From Sulfurimicrobium sp. (GTDB taxonomy: Bacteria; Pseudomonadota; Gammaproteobacteria; Burkholderiales; Sulfuricellaceae): a stretch of DNA of 40,133 nucleotides. Positions 7,986 to 15,496 of this stretch are shown here, piece by piece; the first letter of the stretch is position 1, and each line of letters starts with the position of its first letter. The stretch is taken from positions 1 through 40,133 of the forward strand of contig JAUSBJ010000029.1 in NCBI GenBank assembly GCA_030652035.1. Reading direction: 5' to 3'. Below the pieces are notes generated by a model. It had not been told where the DNA came from, did no database searches, and saw only the letters and a program-made list of their open reading frames with translations. The translations under genes were made by a program, and so were the position numbers.

Positions 7986-8476
7986 AAAATCGCCTTTCCC
8001 GTATTTTCGGCAGCATCGACCTGATCGGCCTCTGGCTCGGCCTGCTCAGCCTGCGCATCCTGCTGGGTTGGGATTACTTCGAATCCGGCCTGGAAAAATT
8101 CCATGGCACAAACTGGTTCATGGAAATTCAGGACAAGTTCCCCTTCCCGTTCAGCGTCGTTCCACCCGAAATCAGCTGGCAGATGGCCACCTGGTTCGAG
8201 CTGCTCGGCGGCATCGCCCTGGTGCTCGGGCTGGCGACCCGTTTCTTCTCGGTATCGCTGATCATACTGACCGTGGTCGCCATCGCCAGCGTGCATTGGC
8301 CGGAAACCTGGAGCACCTTCGGCGAATTGATGCAGGGCTATGTCTTTACCGACCGGGGCCACGGCAATTTCAAACTGCCCGTCATCTTCATTGGCATGCT
8401 GATCCCTCTGCTGCTGATGGGCCCCGGACGTTTCTCGCTAGACCACCTGATACGCGTCAAGACATTCCAAAAATGA
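7982..8476 (+). CDS. bufD: DoxX-family membrane protein of the buf/hvf operon
   Basis: The 164-residue inner-membrane protein has about four membrane segments (roughly 14-32, 75-95, 98-112, 135-150) and the DoxX/DUF4870-like pattern GLLSLRILLGWDYFESGLEKF. DoxX-like proteins are the usual fourth gene of bufABCD, hvfABCD and gigPABT operons, where they may support redox or metallophore function at the membrane; the exact role is not established. The start overlaps bufC (ATGA). The stop codon overlaps an ATG at 8473 that begins a truncated fifth gene. Confidence 0.9.
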   Translation: MKNRLSRIFGSIDLIGLWLGLLSLRILLGWDYFESGLEKFHGTNWFMEIQDKFPFPFSVVPPEISWQMATWFELLGGIALVLGLATRFFSVSLIILTVVAIASVHWPETWSTFGELMQGYVFTDRGHGNFKLPVIFIGMLIPLLLMGPGRFSLDHLIRVKTFQK

Positions 8477-8550
8477 GGCCATTCCTCTGGTACAACAGCA
8501 TTCGTTTCCGGATCGGCCTGGCCCTGTCCGTTCTCTTCGCCCTCCAGGCC
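8473..8550 (+). pseudogene. N-terminal stub of a membrane sensor/chemoreceptor-like gene
   Basis: An ATG at 8473 overlaps the bufD stop (ATGA) and opens MRPFLWYNSIRFRIGLALSV and then LFALQA, a basic start plus first membrane helix. The same segment occurs at 16519 (MPRFPWYNTIRFRISLALFV, then LFALQA). Homology stops at about 8550; the open frame then runs antisense through the XRE gene and makes no sense. It is the leftover of a fifth operon gene, probably a sensor with a TM-periplasmic-TM layout, cut when the toxin-antitoxin region arrived. Confidence 0.7.
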
Positions 8551-8581
8551 AGCAAAAAGGGTCAGCATCACAATTCATTTC

Positions 8582-8878
8582 TCAAATCGCCAATTGCTCC
8601 GGCACGATCCCCATCGCCTTGGCGATTTTTTCGCGGGTGGATTTTCTGGCGGGCTCTTTGGCCTCTTGCTGGGCGTAGGCGCTTTGCGAAATGCCGAGGC
8701 GGCGCGCAACTTCTGTCTGGGTGAGGCCGAGGTGTTCGCGCCATGCGCGTATGGGTGTCATGTCCTTGTTGATGACTTTGTCGACGACCGCGTTGGGGAT
8801 GGTCTGGGCGTATTTCTTGGACAAATCATCGGGGCCGGATTCACTATGCTTCTCTGGAAACGAATCGATCATGTCCAC
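8582..8878 (-). CDS. XRE-family HTH protein, antitoxin-like
   Basis: The 98-residue protein carries one Cro/C1-type helix-turn-helix in its C-terminal half (about 43-95: MTPIRAWREHLGLTQTEVARRLGISQ). It starts with GTG at 8878 or ATG at 8872, only six bases after the stop of the PIN-domain gene, so it belongs to the same transcript. Such XRE proteins usually act as antitoxins or autorepressors of RelE-like modules; here no RelE partner is present, only the VapB/VapC pair upstream. Function as third regulator of this module is inferred. Confidence 0.8.
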   Translation of the reverse strand: MDMIDSFPEKHSESGPDDLSKKYAQTIPNAVVDKVINKDMTPIRAWREHLGLTQTEVARRLGISQSAYAQQEAKEPARKSTREKIAKAMGIVPEQLAI

Positions 8879-8884
8879 GCACCC

Positions 8885-9270
8885 CTAAACCAATAGCCCG
8901 GCCAGTTCCTGATAATCCGGGAACCGGCCATCAACGCTTAGCAGTTGCGCCTTGTATTCGATAGTGGTGGCGATGATGATGCGGTCAACTGGGTCTTTGT
9001 GGTGTTCGGGCAGTGACACTGCGCGCTCGGCAATTAATCTCGTCACTGGAATAATCGCGATGCCACTCTCTTCGATCTGATTGAGCCAGCCAGAGACCGA
9101 CAGCTTGAGGGCAATCCGTCCGTGTTTGACAAGCCACGCCATTCCCAGCAGGTCATTGCCGAGACGGCCAGGGATTCAGCCGTTTCGATGGCGTCTATTT
9201 GTTGTTGCCTCAGCTTGTCCGGTGTGCGATTGACCCACCAGTAAAGCGCGTGAGTATCGAGGATGAGCAT
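8885..9270 (-). pseudogene. PIN-domain toxin (VapC-like), frameshifted
   Basis: Two overlapping frames together make one PIN-domain protein. The first half, starting at ATG 9270, has MLILDTHALYWW with the catalytic Asp and ends its sense at AMTCWE. The second half starts at 9142 (MAWLVKHGRIAL) and keeps VDRIIIATTIEYKAQLLSVD. A single base is missing at about 9143-9146 (GGGAATGGC). The intact protein would have about 128 residues, the normal VapC length. The start overlaps the antitoxin stop (TGATG). Either the toxin is dead or the sequence has an error there. Confidence 0.85.
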
Positions 9271-9491
9271 CAGGACAATGCGTCCCAGCCGCTTTCCGGC
9301 GGGCCGCTGAGGATATCGCCTTTTTCTTCTCCCATGCCCGCGAGCTTTGGCGGCGGCGAGCGGCGTCCGGCTGGCTCGGTCGATTCCCACATCACGATGA
9401 CGCGTGCGCGCTCGGCATGGGCGGGCAGCGCCGCGTCCTGTATGACAATACGATGGCCGTCAATGGATGCTGTCGTTTCAAGAGCTAACAT
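9270..9491 (-). CDS. VapB-like antitoxin of the PIN toxin
   Basis: The 73-residue protein has an N-terminal beta-strand-rich part (ALETTASIDGHRIVIQDAALP) and a C-terminal tail (PPKLAGMGEEKGDILSGPPESGWDAL) typical of small VapB/DUF2281-like antitoxins, whose tail blocks the PIN active site. A strong AAAGGAGG ribosome binding site lies upstream. A possible -10 (TACAAT on the minus strand near 9531-9536), overlapping the palindrome TTGTACAA, may be its promoter and operator. Its stop overlaps the toxin start. Because the toxin is frameshifted, the antitoxin may have no present target. Confidence 0.75.
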   Translation of the reverse strand: MLALETTASIDGHRIVIQDAALPAHAERARVIVMWESTEPAGRRSPPPKLAGMGEEKGDILSGPPESGWDALS

Positions 9492-9565
9492 GGGAGAGCC
9501 TCCTTTGATGCTGATTCACCAAGTTGCGATTGTACAACATCCACTTGGCGCAGGATTAAACAGCC

Positions 9566-10447
9566 TCAAAGCCCGCGCATGCAATAAGGCCGTAGCGGCC
9601 TATTCCCCGCCATCGCCTCGCGCAGTTGCAGCAGCAGTTTTTCCTTGTCCCTGGGCAGATTTCCGGCCAGCGCCAGCGCATTGGAAGCGTGGTTGGAGCG
9701 GAAGATGACCGGCTGCGGCGGGTTGAGGCCGCTAATCAGGCTTTCCTGTTCCTGCAATATCGCCAGGTCGTCCGGCATCTCGAATGGCTCGCCGTATTTG
9801 CAGTTAAACTCTTCCACGATACTTTCGTCCAGAGTCAGTTGCAGCGTGGAAAGGCAGGTGACGGGCGCGCTGTTGAGCAGGGCGAGGGTGCCGGCGATAT
9901 GCGCTTCACTGTGTTTGCTGCCGCCCAGCCCGAGGATGACGGTGGCGGAGACTTTCATGCCGCTCGCCTGCGCCTTGTGCAGCACCTCATTCATGCGCCG
10001 TTGCGTGGCCCCCTTGGTGATTTTTTTCAGGATCAGGTCGGAGCCGGATTCGATGCCGAAGTAGAGCAGCTTCAGTTTGTGCTCGCGCAACAGGGCCAGC
10101 TCTTTGGTGCTTTTTCGCTGGAGGTTGCCGGGCGTGGCATAGCAGGAAACGCGCGTCAGGCGCGGCAATGCAGCCGCCAGCTCGCGCAGGATGGCAAGCA
10201 GGTGTTCCGTTGGGAGCGCCAGCGCATCGCCATCGGCGAGGAACACGCGCTGCGCATCCGGCCAATCGGCGGCGGCCTGGCGGATATCGGCGCACACTTC
10301 TGCGAGCGGGCGCTCGGCATAGTGCTTGCTGCGATACATGGCGCAGAAGCTGCACTGGTTGAAGCTGCACCCCAGCGTGGCCTGGATGATCAGGTTGTCG
10401 CCCTCGGCAGGAGGGCGGAACAGGGGCATGTCGTAGTGTAGGTCCAT
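9566..10447 (-). CDS. Radical SAM protein (Elp3/MiaB-like fold)
   Basis: The 293-residue radical SAM enzyme carries the cluster motif C27-x4-C32-x2-C35 (LGCSFNQCSFC), the variant of CX3CX2C found in the 'GCSxNxCxFCxMY' subfamily. It continues with the SAM-binding region (YFGIESGSDLILKKITKG) and the strand VILGLGG. The protein ends at about the length of a bare radical SAM barrel plus a short tail, without extra domain. The substrate is unknown; neighbours give no clue. Start ATG at 10447 is the first in frame. Confidence 0.85.
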   Translation of the reverse strand: MDLHYDMPLFRPPAEGDNLIIQATLGCSFNQCSFCAMYRSKHYAERPLAEVCADIRQAAADWPDAQRVFLADGDALALPTEHLLAILRELAAALPRLTRVSCYATPGNLQRKSTKELALLREHKLKLLYFGIESGSDLILKKITKGATQRRMNEVLHKAQASGMKVSATVILGLGGSKHSEAHIAGTLALLNSAPVTCLSTLQLTLDESIVEEFNCKYGEPFEMPDDLAILQEQESLISGLNPPQPVIFRSNHASNALALAGNLPRDKEKLLLQLREAMAGNRPLRPYCMRGL

Positions 10448-10764
10448 GCCGAATTATAACGGGGTTGATGCCCGGTTTGCAGGTTGCGGCTGCCGGCAAT
10501 GCAGCCTCGCGGTGAAATCAGGATGGCGCGGCAGCCAGAGAATTAACAACAGGGGCAAACCACGGTTAATCTCATTCACCAAACAATTCCCCCCAACTCA
10601 GCCTCCGCAACCCGGCGTGGACAACCCGATTTTCCGGAAACCGCAAGCCGCGCCCAATACGAAAGTTACCACTGACGCCTCCACGAAAAACGAAACGACT
10701 ACAGCGCCACTGCTTGGGAAACGGACCCTTGGATAGCCGCCTGGGGGTGTTTGCGTGCCCGGCC
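10448..10764. other. Intergenic, no gene seen
   Basis: About 317 bases without a plausible coding frame. The open frames in it (10446-10736 plus, 10598-10792 minus) show no family motif and have proline- or glycine-rich random composition. No clear promoter or terminator seen. Confidence 0.5.
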
Positions 10765-11157
10765 TCAGTGCGTCAACAACAGGTAGAGACATGCCATGGC
10801 AACGATCCCGATGATGGCGATCACGCCCAGCAGGCGCCGCCGCAGGACTTCCACGGCCCTGACAAGCTGGGCGTTCTGATCGGCAAGCACCTTGATCAAT
10901 TCGGCAGATGACACCATCTCGCGTTGCAAATCCGCCACATCGGTTTCAAGTGATTTCACCCGCGAGGCAAGCACCGTGAGGGTCTCTACCTCGGGGGGCG
11001 CTTCGTGCTTGATTTCGGCACCGCCGCCTGTGGCCGCGCCCTTTTTCTTGCCCACGGCTTTCCACAGCTTTTTCGCACCGTCAACAACTAGAGGCGCATT
11101 GTTCACAACCTCTGCCCATGGAACCAGCTTTAGTGCGGTGATCAGGCTTATTGCCAT
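10765..11157 (-). CDS. Tail-anchored coiled-coil protein of unknown function
   Basis: The 130-residue protein is not recognised. It has an N-terminal part with ALKLVPWAEVVNNAP and GAKKLWKAVGKKKG, a heptad-like coiled coil at about 55-105 (VETLTVLASRVKSLETDVAD), and a C-terminal hydrophobic segment at about 109-128. This layout suggests a tail-anchored membrane protein with a cytoplasmic coiled coil. A good AGGAGA ribosome binding site precedes the ATG, which supports a real gene. It has no obvious operon partners. Confidence 0.75.
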   Translation of the reverse strand: MAISLITALKLVPWAEVVNNAPLVVDGAKKLWKAVGKKKGAATGGGAEIKHEAPPEVETLTVLASRVKSLETDVADLQREMVSSAELIKVLADQNAQLVRAVEVLRRRLLGVIAIIGIVAMACLYLLLTH

Positions 11158-11359
11158 TGCTTTATCTCTCCTGCAATTTTAGGGTGGGCGTTTAACGCCA
11201 GCCAAAGTAGCGACCCTTTCTCATTGACGGGTCCGTTACTTGCTGCGCTTATATTACCCAATACTCGGCAAAGCAACGCTGGTGATCACGCTCGATTTGG
11301 TGCGTAGCGGTCGCATCGGCTGGAGGGGTTTATGATTCAGGAAATACGGCCCGTTTACT

Positions 11360-11626
11360 TCACTGCGTTATGCGCGCAGAAGCATCGGATTCAAGGGCGG
11401 CCTGAACCTGAAGCCAATACAACTGCTCCACTTTTCTGCGCGCCCACGGCGTTCTCCGTAAAAATTTCAAGCTGGACTTGATGCACGGATCGTGGGTAAA
11501 GCAGCGCACGGGCACTGCGGCGCTCATGGCTTCCCAGCCCATGGTTTCGGAAAGCCGCGTGACGATGGCTTCAAGCGTGATGCCGTCCAGACCGGGAAGG
11601 CTTGCCGATTTTTTGTGGGTATCCAT
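11360..11626 (-). CDS. VF530-family (DUF2132) small DNA-binding-like protein
   Basis: The 88-residue protein matches the VF530 family over its whole length: LDGITLEAIVTRLSETMGWE, then the signature RCFTHDPCIKSSLKFLRRTP and WARRKVEQLYW. The family folds as a small helical domain related to DNA-binding proteins, but its role is unproven. It is divergent from the pseudouridine synthase gene, sharing a 75-base intergenic region. Confidence 0.88.
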   Translation of the reverse strand: MDTHKKSASLPGLDGITLEAIVTRLSETMGWEAMSAAVPVRCFTHDPCIKSSLKFLRRTPWARRKVEQLYWLQVQAALESDASARITQ

Positions 11627-11701
11627 GTTTGCATTTTACAGGCGGCATGCCGGCTTGCGCGTTTACAATGGAACTCTTTGCTTTCAGGTCACACTTTTGC
11701 C

Positions 11702-12418
11702 ATGACAGATCCCGTTCGTCTCGCTAAACGCCTTGCTGAATTAGTGCCCTGCTCGCGCCGGGAGGCCGAACTGTATATCGCCGGGGGCTGGGTGACGGTG
11801 GATGGGCAAGTGGTGGAAGAACCGCAGTTCATGGTGTCGCAGCAAAAAATCGAACTCCACCCCGAAGCCAAGCTCATTCCGGTTGAGCCGGTGACCATTC
11901 TGTTTCACCAGCCGCCTGCGGCGGGCCTAAATGAAAATGCCGCGCAGCCAACGATTTGCGCCGATACGCAGACGCCTGACGACCGTTCCGGCATCCACGT
12001 GCTCAAGCGGCATTTTTCCCGGCTGACCGAGTGCCTGCCGCTGGAAGCGAATGCTGGCGGACTAACGGTCTTTACCCAGGACTGGCGCATACTGCGCAAG
12101 TTCACCGAAGATGCCGCCACGATCGAGCAGGAATACATTGTGGAAGTCGCGGGCGACCTCGTCCCCGATGGGCTCAAGCTTCTCAATCACGGCCTTGGTT
12201 TCAAGGGCCGGGCGCTGCCTCCCATCAAGGTGAGCTGGCAGAACGAAACCCGTCTGCGCTTTGCCCTCAAGGGCTTGCAAGCCGGCCAGATCCCGCATAT
12301 GTGTCAAAGTGTCGGGCTGCGGGTGCTGGCCATGAAACGCATCCGCATCGGACGCATACCGATGGCCGGATTGCAGCCTGGATTATGGCGTTATTTAATG
12401 CCGCATGAGCGCTTTTGA
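11702..12418 (+). CDS. RsuA/RluB/E/F-family pseudouridine synthase, catalytic Asp replaced
   Basis: The 238-residue protein has an N-terminal S4 RNA-binding domain (about 5-55: RLAKRLAELVPCSRREAELY) and a pseudouridine synthase core. The usual GRLDxxTxGLLxxTxDG active-site block reads C-L-P-L-E115-A-N-A-G-G-L-T-V-F-T-Q-D. The catalytic Asp is therefore Glu115 and the following Thr is Ala. The rest of the fold is conserved (EQEYIVEV, HMCQSVGLRVLAMKRIRIG). It may be a catalytically poor or RNA-binding-only relative, or a subfamily that tolerates Glu. I start at ATG 11702; a longer frame extends upstream through the VF530 gene on the other strand. Confidence 0.85.
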   Translation: MTDPVRLAKRLAELVPCSRREAELYIAGGWVTVDGQVVEEPQFMVSQQKIELHPEAKLIPVEPVTILFHQPPAAGLNENAAQPTICADTQTPDDRSGIHVLKRHFSRLTECLPLEANAGGLTVFTQDWRILRKFTEDAATIEQEYIVEVAGDLVPDGLKLLNHGLGFKGRALPPIKVSWQNETRLRFALKGLQAGQIPHMCQSVGLRVLAMKRIRIGRIPMAGLQPGLWRYLMPHERF

Positions 12419-12671
12419 GCCGGATATATCCTTGATGGACGCCCACTCCCTTTCCAGGCTTTCAATCGTTGATTTGGATGGGGAACCAATTGTTCAGGCT
12501 TTACTCACATGTTATAAATATGCCTGTCTTCGAGGGCGAACTACAACCCGAACCCAGATGCGACCGATGCCCCGGGCTGCCCTTTAACAAGCACAGCGTT
12601 TGATCCATCGAAGCAAAAACCATTCATACCTCGCCCCGCCTTTCCATCGCTCAATGACAAGGAGATAAACC

Positions 12672-13217
12672 ATGGACACGACCGAATCCGAACACAAGCC
12701 CGATTCCGGATCAACCGCCAGGGAGGGAGAGCAGGGTCAGCACGAAGCGCTTTACGACCGCTTCGCCGAACGCGTGCGCGAACTCTTCGATGCCGGCCAG
12801 GAAAAAAGCAAGGAAGCCATGGAACATGCCATGGAAGTAGCCCGCCAGCAACTCTCCGATGCCGGAGATTTTTCCGCGGAACAGGGCGAGGTGTTCAAGA
12901 AATTCATGCGCCGCGACCTGGAGCAGACGACTCAGGATATGCGGGTGCTGGGCCAGGAGGCCAAGGAATACCTGCACCCGGCGCGCTTGGGCGCCGGCGC
13001 CCTGTCATCGATCGCGAGGCTGCTGGAGGCGACGGGCCTGGCGCTGCAATCTCTCTCGCACAAGGCGGAGGACGCCCTGCACTACCACACCGGCGAAATC
13101 ACCACGGCCGGGACGCTCAGCTGCACGCAATGCGGCCAGAAGGTGCAGTTGAAGCACACCGCCAAGATTCCGCCCTGCCCGAACTGTCACGGCAGCGATT
13201 TCCGCAAGGGATACTGA
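12672..13217 (+). CDS. DUF1451 zinc-ribbon protein (YbeL-like)
   Basis: The 181-residue protein is mostly helical in its first 140 residues (YDRFAERVRELFDAG, VARQQLSDAG), followed by a C-terminal zinc ribbon with C151-x2-C154 and C169-x2-C172. This is the DUF1451 layout, as in E. coli YbeL, whose function is not known. An AAGGAG ribosome binding site stands before the ATG. The 253 bases upstream hold no recognisable gene. Confidence 0.9.
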   Translation: MDTTESEHKPDSGSTAREGEQGQHEALYDRFAERVRELFDAGQEKSKEAMEHAMEVARQQLSDAGDFSAEQGEVFKKFMRRDLEQTTQDMRVLGQEAKEYLHPARLGAGALSSIARLLEATGLALQSLSHKAEDALHYHTGEITTAGTLSCTQCGQKVQLKHTAKIPPCPNCHGSDFRKGY

Positions 13218-13334
13218 ATAAGGCCGGACCCATCGAGCATCGCTTGAAAAACTGATTTCAGGGAGGCCGCTCAACTTCGGCGTTCAGGTACGCGCAAGGC
13301 CTCCAAACCATCCATCCATTCTGGGGCGATTGCC

Positions 13335-13853
13335 ATGGCGGCATCCGTTCGCGCAGTACAAGCGGACATCACCACGCTCCCGGTTGATGCCATCGTCAAT
13401 GCGGCAAACGCTTCATTGCTGGGCGGCGGCGGTGTCGACGGGGCGATTCACCGGGCGGCGGGGCCGGAACTGCTGCAAGCGTGCCGCGCGCTCGGCGGCT
13501 GCAAGCCCGGCGAGGCCAAGCTCACCTGGGGCTACCGCCTGCCGGCCAAATACATCATCCATACCGTCGGTCCCGTATGGCAGGGTGGCGCCAGCGGCGA
13601 AGCGGCAATCCTGGCCTCCTGCTACCGGCGCTCCCTGGTCATCGCGGCGGAATCCGGGATAGGAACCATCGCCTTTCCCTGCATCAGCACCGGTGTCTAT
13701 GGCTACCCTTTCGAGCTTGCCGCCACTATCGCGGTACAAACCGTTCGTTCCGCCTTGCCTGAATGCCCTTCGATCCGCGAAGTCGTTTTCTGCTGTCATT
13801 CCGCGCCAGACCTTGAAGTCTATCTACGCCTGCTCGGCGACCGGCAGCCCTGA
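13335..13853 (+). CDS. Macrodomain protein, O-acetyl-ADP-ribose deacetylase type
   Basis: The 172-residue single macrodomain shows the ADP-ribose-binding motifs: [20 protein letters not shown] at the N-terminus, the glycine loop [19 protein letters not shown], and the second loop [16 protein letters not shown]. Close in pattern to YmdB/MacroD enzymes, which hydrolyse O-acetyl-ADP-ribose or remove ADP-ribose from proteins. No ADP-ribosyltransferase or sirtuin gene is nearby, so it is likely a stand-alone housekeeping hydrolase. Confidence 0.9.
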   Translation: MAASVRAVQADITTLPVDAIVNAANASLLGGGGVDGAIHRAAGPELLQACRALGGCKPGEAKLTWGYRLPAKYIIHTVGPVWQGGASGEAAILASCYRRSLVIAAESGIGTIAFPCISTGVYGYPFELAATIAVQTVRSALPECPSIREVVFCCHSAPDLEVYLRLLGDRQP

Positions 13854-13875
13854 CGGGGATCGAACACGGATTATT

Positions 13876-13906
13876 CAATAGGCACGCGAAGCACACAAAA
13901 CCATAC
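13876..13906 (-). repeat. Short relic of the dispersed-repeat flank
   Basis: On the minus strand this segment reads close to the phrase TGGTTTTGTGCGCTTCGCGA that flanks both large repeat elements (near 375-394 and 4152-4171). The match is short and imperfect. It suggests a third, decayed insertion of the same repeat family. Confidence 0.4.
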
Positions 13907-14113
13907 GGCACAATGCTGCAAATCCAGACTCGACCCTGGCAGCCAAGCATCGGCAAAGCGCACTCAGCCTGTTTGCGCCGGAAACTTCGCTTGGTTTGCC
14001 TTCCGCCCGCGCCTGGGGCATGATCATGTCGGCAGAACGCGTTGACAAGTACGCGCAAGCCATGTCGAAACCGCTGGAACCTCGCGGATTCTTAAAAAAA
14101 TGGAACCATCAAT

Positions 14114-15427
14114 GTGAATGCCCTGTGGATACTGATTTTTCTTATCGCGCTTTCGGGATTCTTTGCCCTGGCCGAAATGGCCCTCGCATCCGCACGACGC
14201 GCCAGGCTTGCCCAAATGGCCGACGCCGGGCACAAGGGGGCCGCGGCCGCCATCGCCGTCAAGGAGCACCCCAGCCGCCTGCTGGCGGCAACCCAGACCG
14301 GCATCACCGCAGCGGCCCTTTTGATGGGCATCTATGGAGAGTCGGCACTCTCCGCTTCCATCGAAGCCTTGATTCCCAATGGCCTGCCCATGCTCGTCGA
14401 ATGGCGGGAAGCCATCTCGTTCACCATCACCATCATAATGGTGACTGCTGTTTCAATCGTCCTGGGTGAGATCATCCCCAAGCGCATTGCAATCGCTCAC
14501 CCGGAGCGGGTGGCAGCCATGTGCGCTCCGTTCATGGTGCTGTTCATCCGTCTGCTTTCGCCGGCCATCCATTTCCTCTCCTGGTCCGCAGACCGGATAC
14601 TGGCCATCCTGCCGATTCGCTCGGCGCCCGCGATCACCAGCGTGGAGGATATCCTCGCCTTTGTGGATGAAGGCACCAGAATGGGCGCCATCGCGCCGGA
14701 AGAAAGCCATCTCGTGGGTAACGTCCTGCGCCTGGAAGACCGCCGGCTTGCCGCCCTCATGACGCCTGCCGCCGATGTGGCCTATCTGGACCTGCTCGCT
14801 CCACGGGAACGCAATCTCAGGCTGTTGCGGGAAGCGCCTCATTCACAACTGCCGGTCTGCAAAGGCGATCTGCAACAAGTCATCGGCATCGCCGAGAGTC
14901 ATGACATCCTGCAGGCAGCCATTGAAGGTGACGTGGATTTCGCTGAAATACCGCTCAGCTCGCCTCTTTTCGTGCCCGGCTCACTCACACTGATCGACCT
15001 CCTGCGCAGCCTGCGCCAGCAGAAAACCACATTCGCGTTTGTCGTCAGCGAATTCGGCGTCACCGAGGGCATCGTCACCCTGGATGATGTAATGCTTTCC
15101 CTGGTGGGCGACATGATGCCCATTGTCGACGCGCCTGAAGATGCCCTGGCAGTGCGTCGCCCGGATGGCTCCTGGCTGCTGGACGGCCTGCTGGCCATCG
15201 ACGAAATGAAAGACAAACTGGATATCCGCTCCGTTCCCAATGAAGACCTGGGGAACTTCCATACCGTGGGCGGCTTCGTCCTCGCCTCCCTGGGCCGCAT
15301 CCCGCGCAAGTCGGAGCAGTTCTCCTGCGGCGACTGGGATTTTGAAGTGGTCGACGTGGACCGGAACCGGGTGGACCAGGTGCTCGCCATTCGGCGCACC
15401 GCGCCTTTTAAGGGCGCTGACGACTAA
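14114..15427 (+). CDS. CNNM/CorC (HlyC) family membrane protein
   Basis: The 437-residue protein has an N-terminal DUF21/CNNM membrane domain with three to four helices (about 1-22, 65-80, 97-117, 135-160; signature LSGFFALAEMALASARRARL and GEIIPKRIA). Next comes a CBS pair at about 200-320 (MTPAADVAYLD, LPVCKGDLQQVIGIA), and a CorC_HlyC transporter-associated domain at about 335-430 (GSWLLDGLLAIDEM, FHTVGGFVLASLGRIP). The family is linked to Mg2+/Co2+ efflux. The start is GTG at 14114; the nearest ATG in frame lies inside the first helix. Ends convergent to the barrel gene, with a shared terminator-like hairpin. Confidence 0.9.
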   Translation: MNALWILIFLIALSGFFALAEMALASARRARLAQMADAGHKGAAAAIAVKEHPSRLLAATQTGITAAALLMGIYGESALSASIEALIPNGLPMLVEWREAISFTITIIMVTAVSIVLGEIIPKRIAIAHPERVAAMCAPFMVLFIRLLSPAIHFLSWSADRILAILPIRSAPAITSVEDILAFVDEGTRMGAIAPEESHLVGNVLRLEDRRLAALMTPAADVAYLDLLAPRERNLRLLREAPHSQLPVCKGDLQQVIGIAESHDILQAAIEGDVDFAEIPLSSPLFVPGSLTLIDLLRSLRQQKTTFAFVVSEFGVTEGIVTLDDVMLSLVGDMMPIVDAPEDALAVRRPDGSWLLDGLLAIDEMKDKLDIRSVPNEDLGNFHTVGGFVLASLGRIPRKSEQFSCGDWDFEVVDVDRNRVDQVLAIRRTAPFKGADD

Positions 15428-15451
15428 AGCCGTCAAACCGCTGCGCGCGCC

Positions 15452-15490
15452 TTTTCCGCCCCCATCGCCACCCGGGTGGGGCCGGGAAAA
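15452..15490. terminator. Bidirectional terminator-like hairpin
   Basis: TTTTCC-G-CCCC at 15452-15462 can pair with GGGG and GGGAAAA at about 15477-15490. The stem is therefore GC-rich with an A/T-rich base on both sides. It lies between two convergent genes, where a shared terminator is expected. Confidence 0.5.
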
Positions 15491-15496
15491 GCCGGA

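Noticed and set aside
10446..10736. 96-codon frame upstream of the radical SAM gene, opposite strand
   Set aside because: Random-looking composition, no motif, and no homologue recognised.
12405..12587. Small 60-codon frame after the pseudouridine synthase gene
   Set aside because: It overlaps the upstream gene end, has no ribosome binding site and no recognisable motif.
13850..13880. GGGGATCGAACACGG as a tRNA T-arm
   Set aside because: No cloverleaf can be drawn around it; there is no acceptor stem or anticodon arm.
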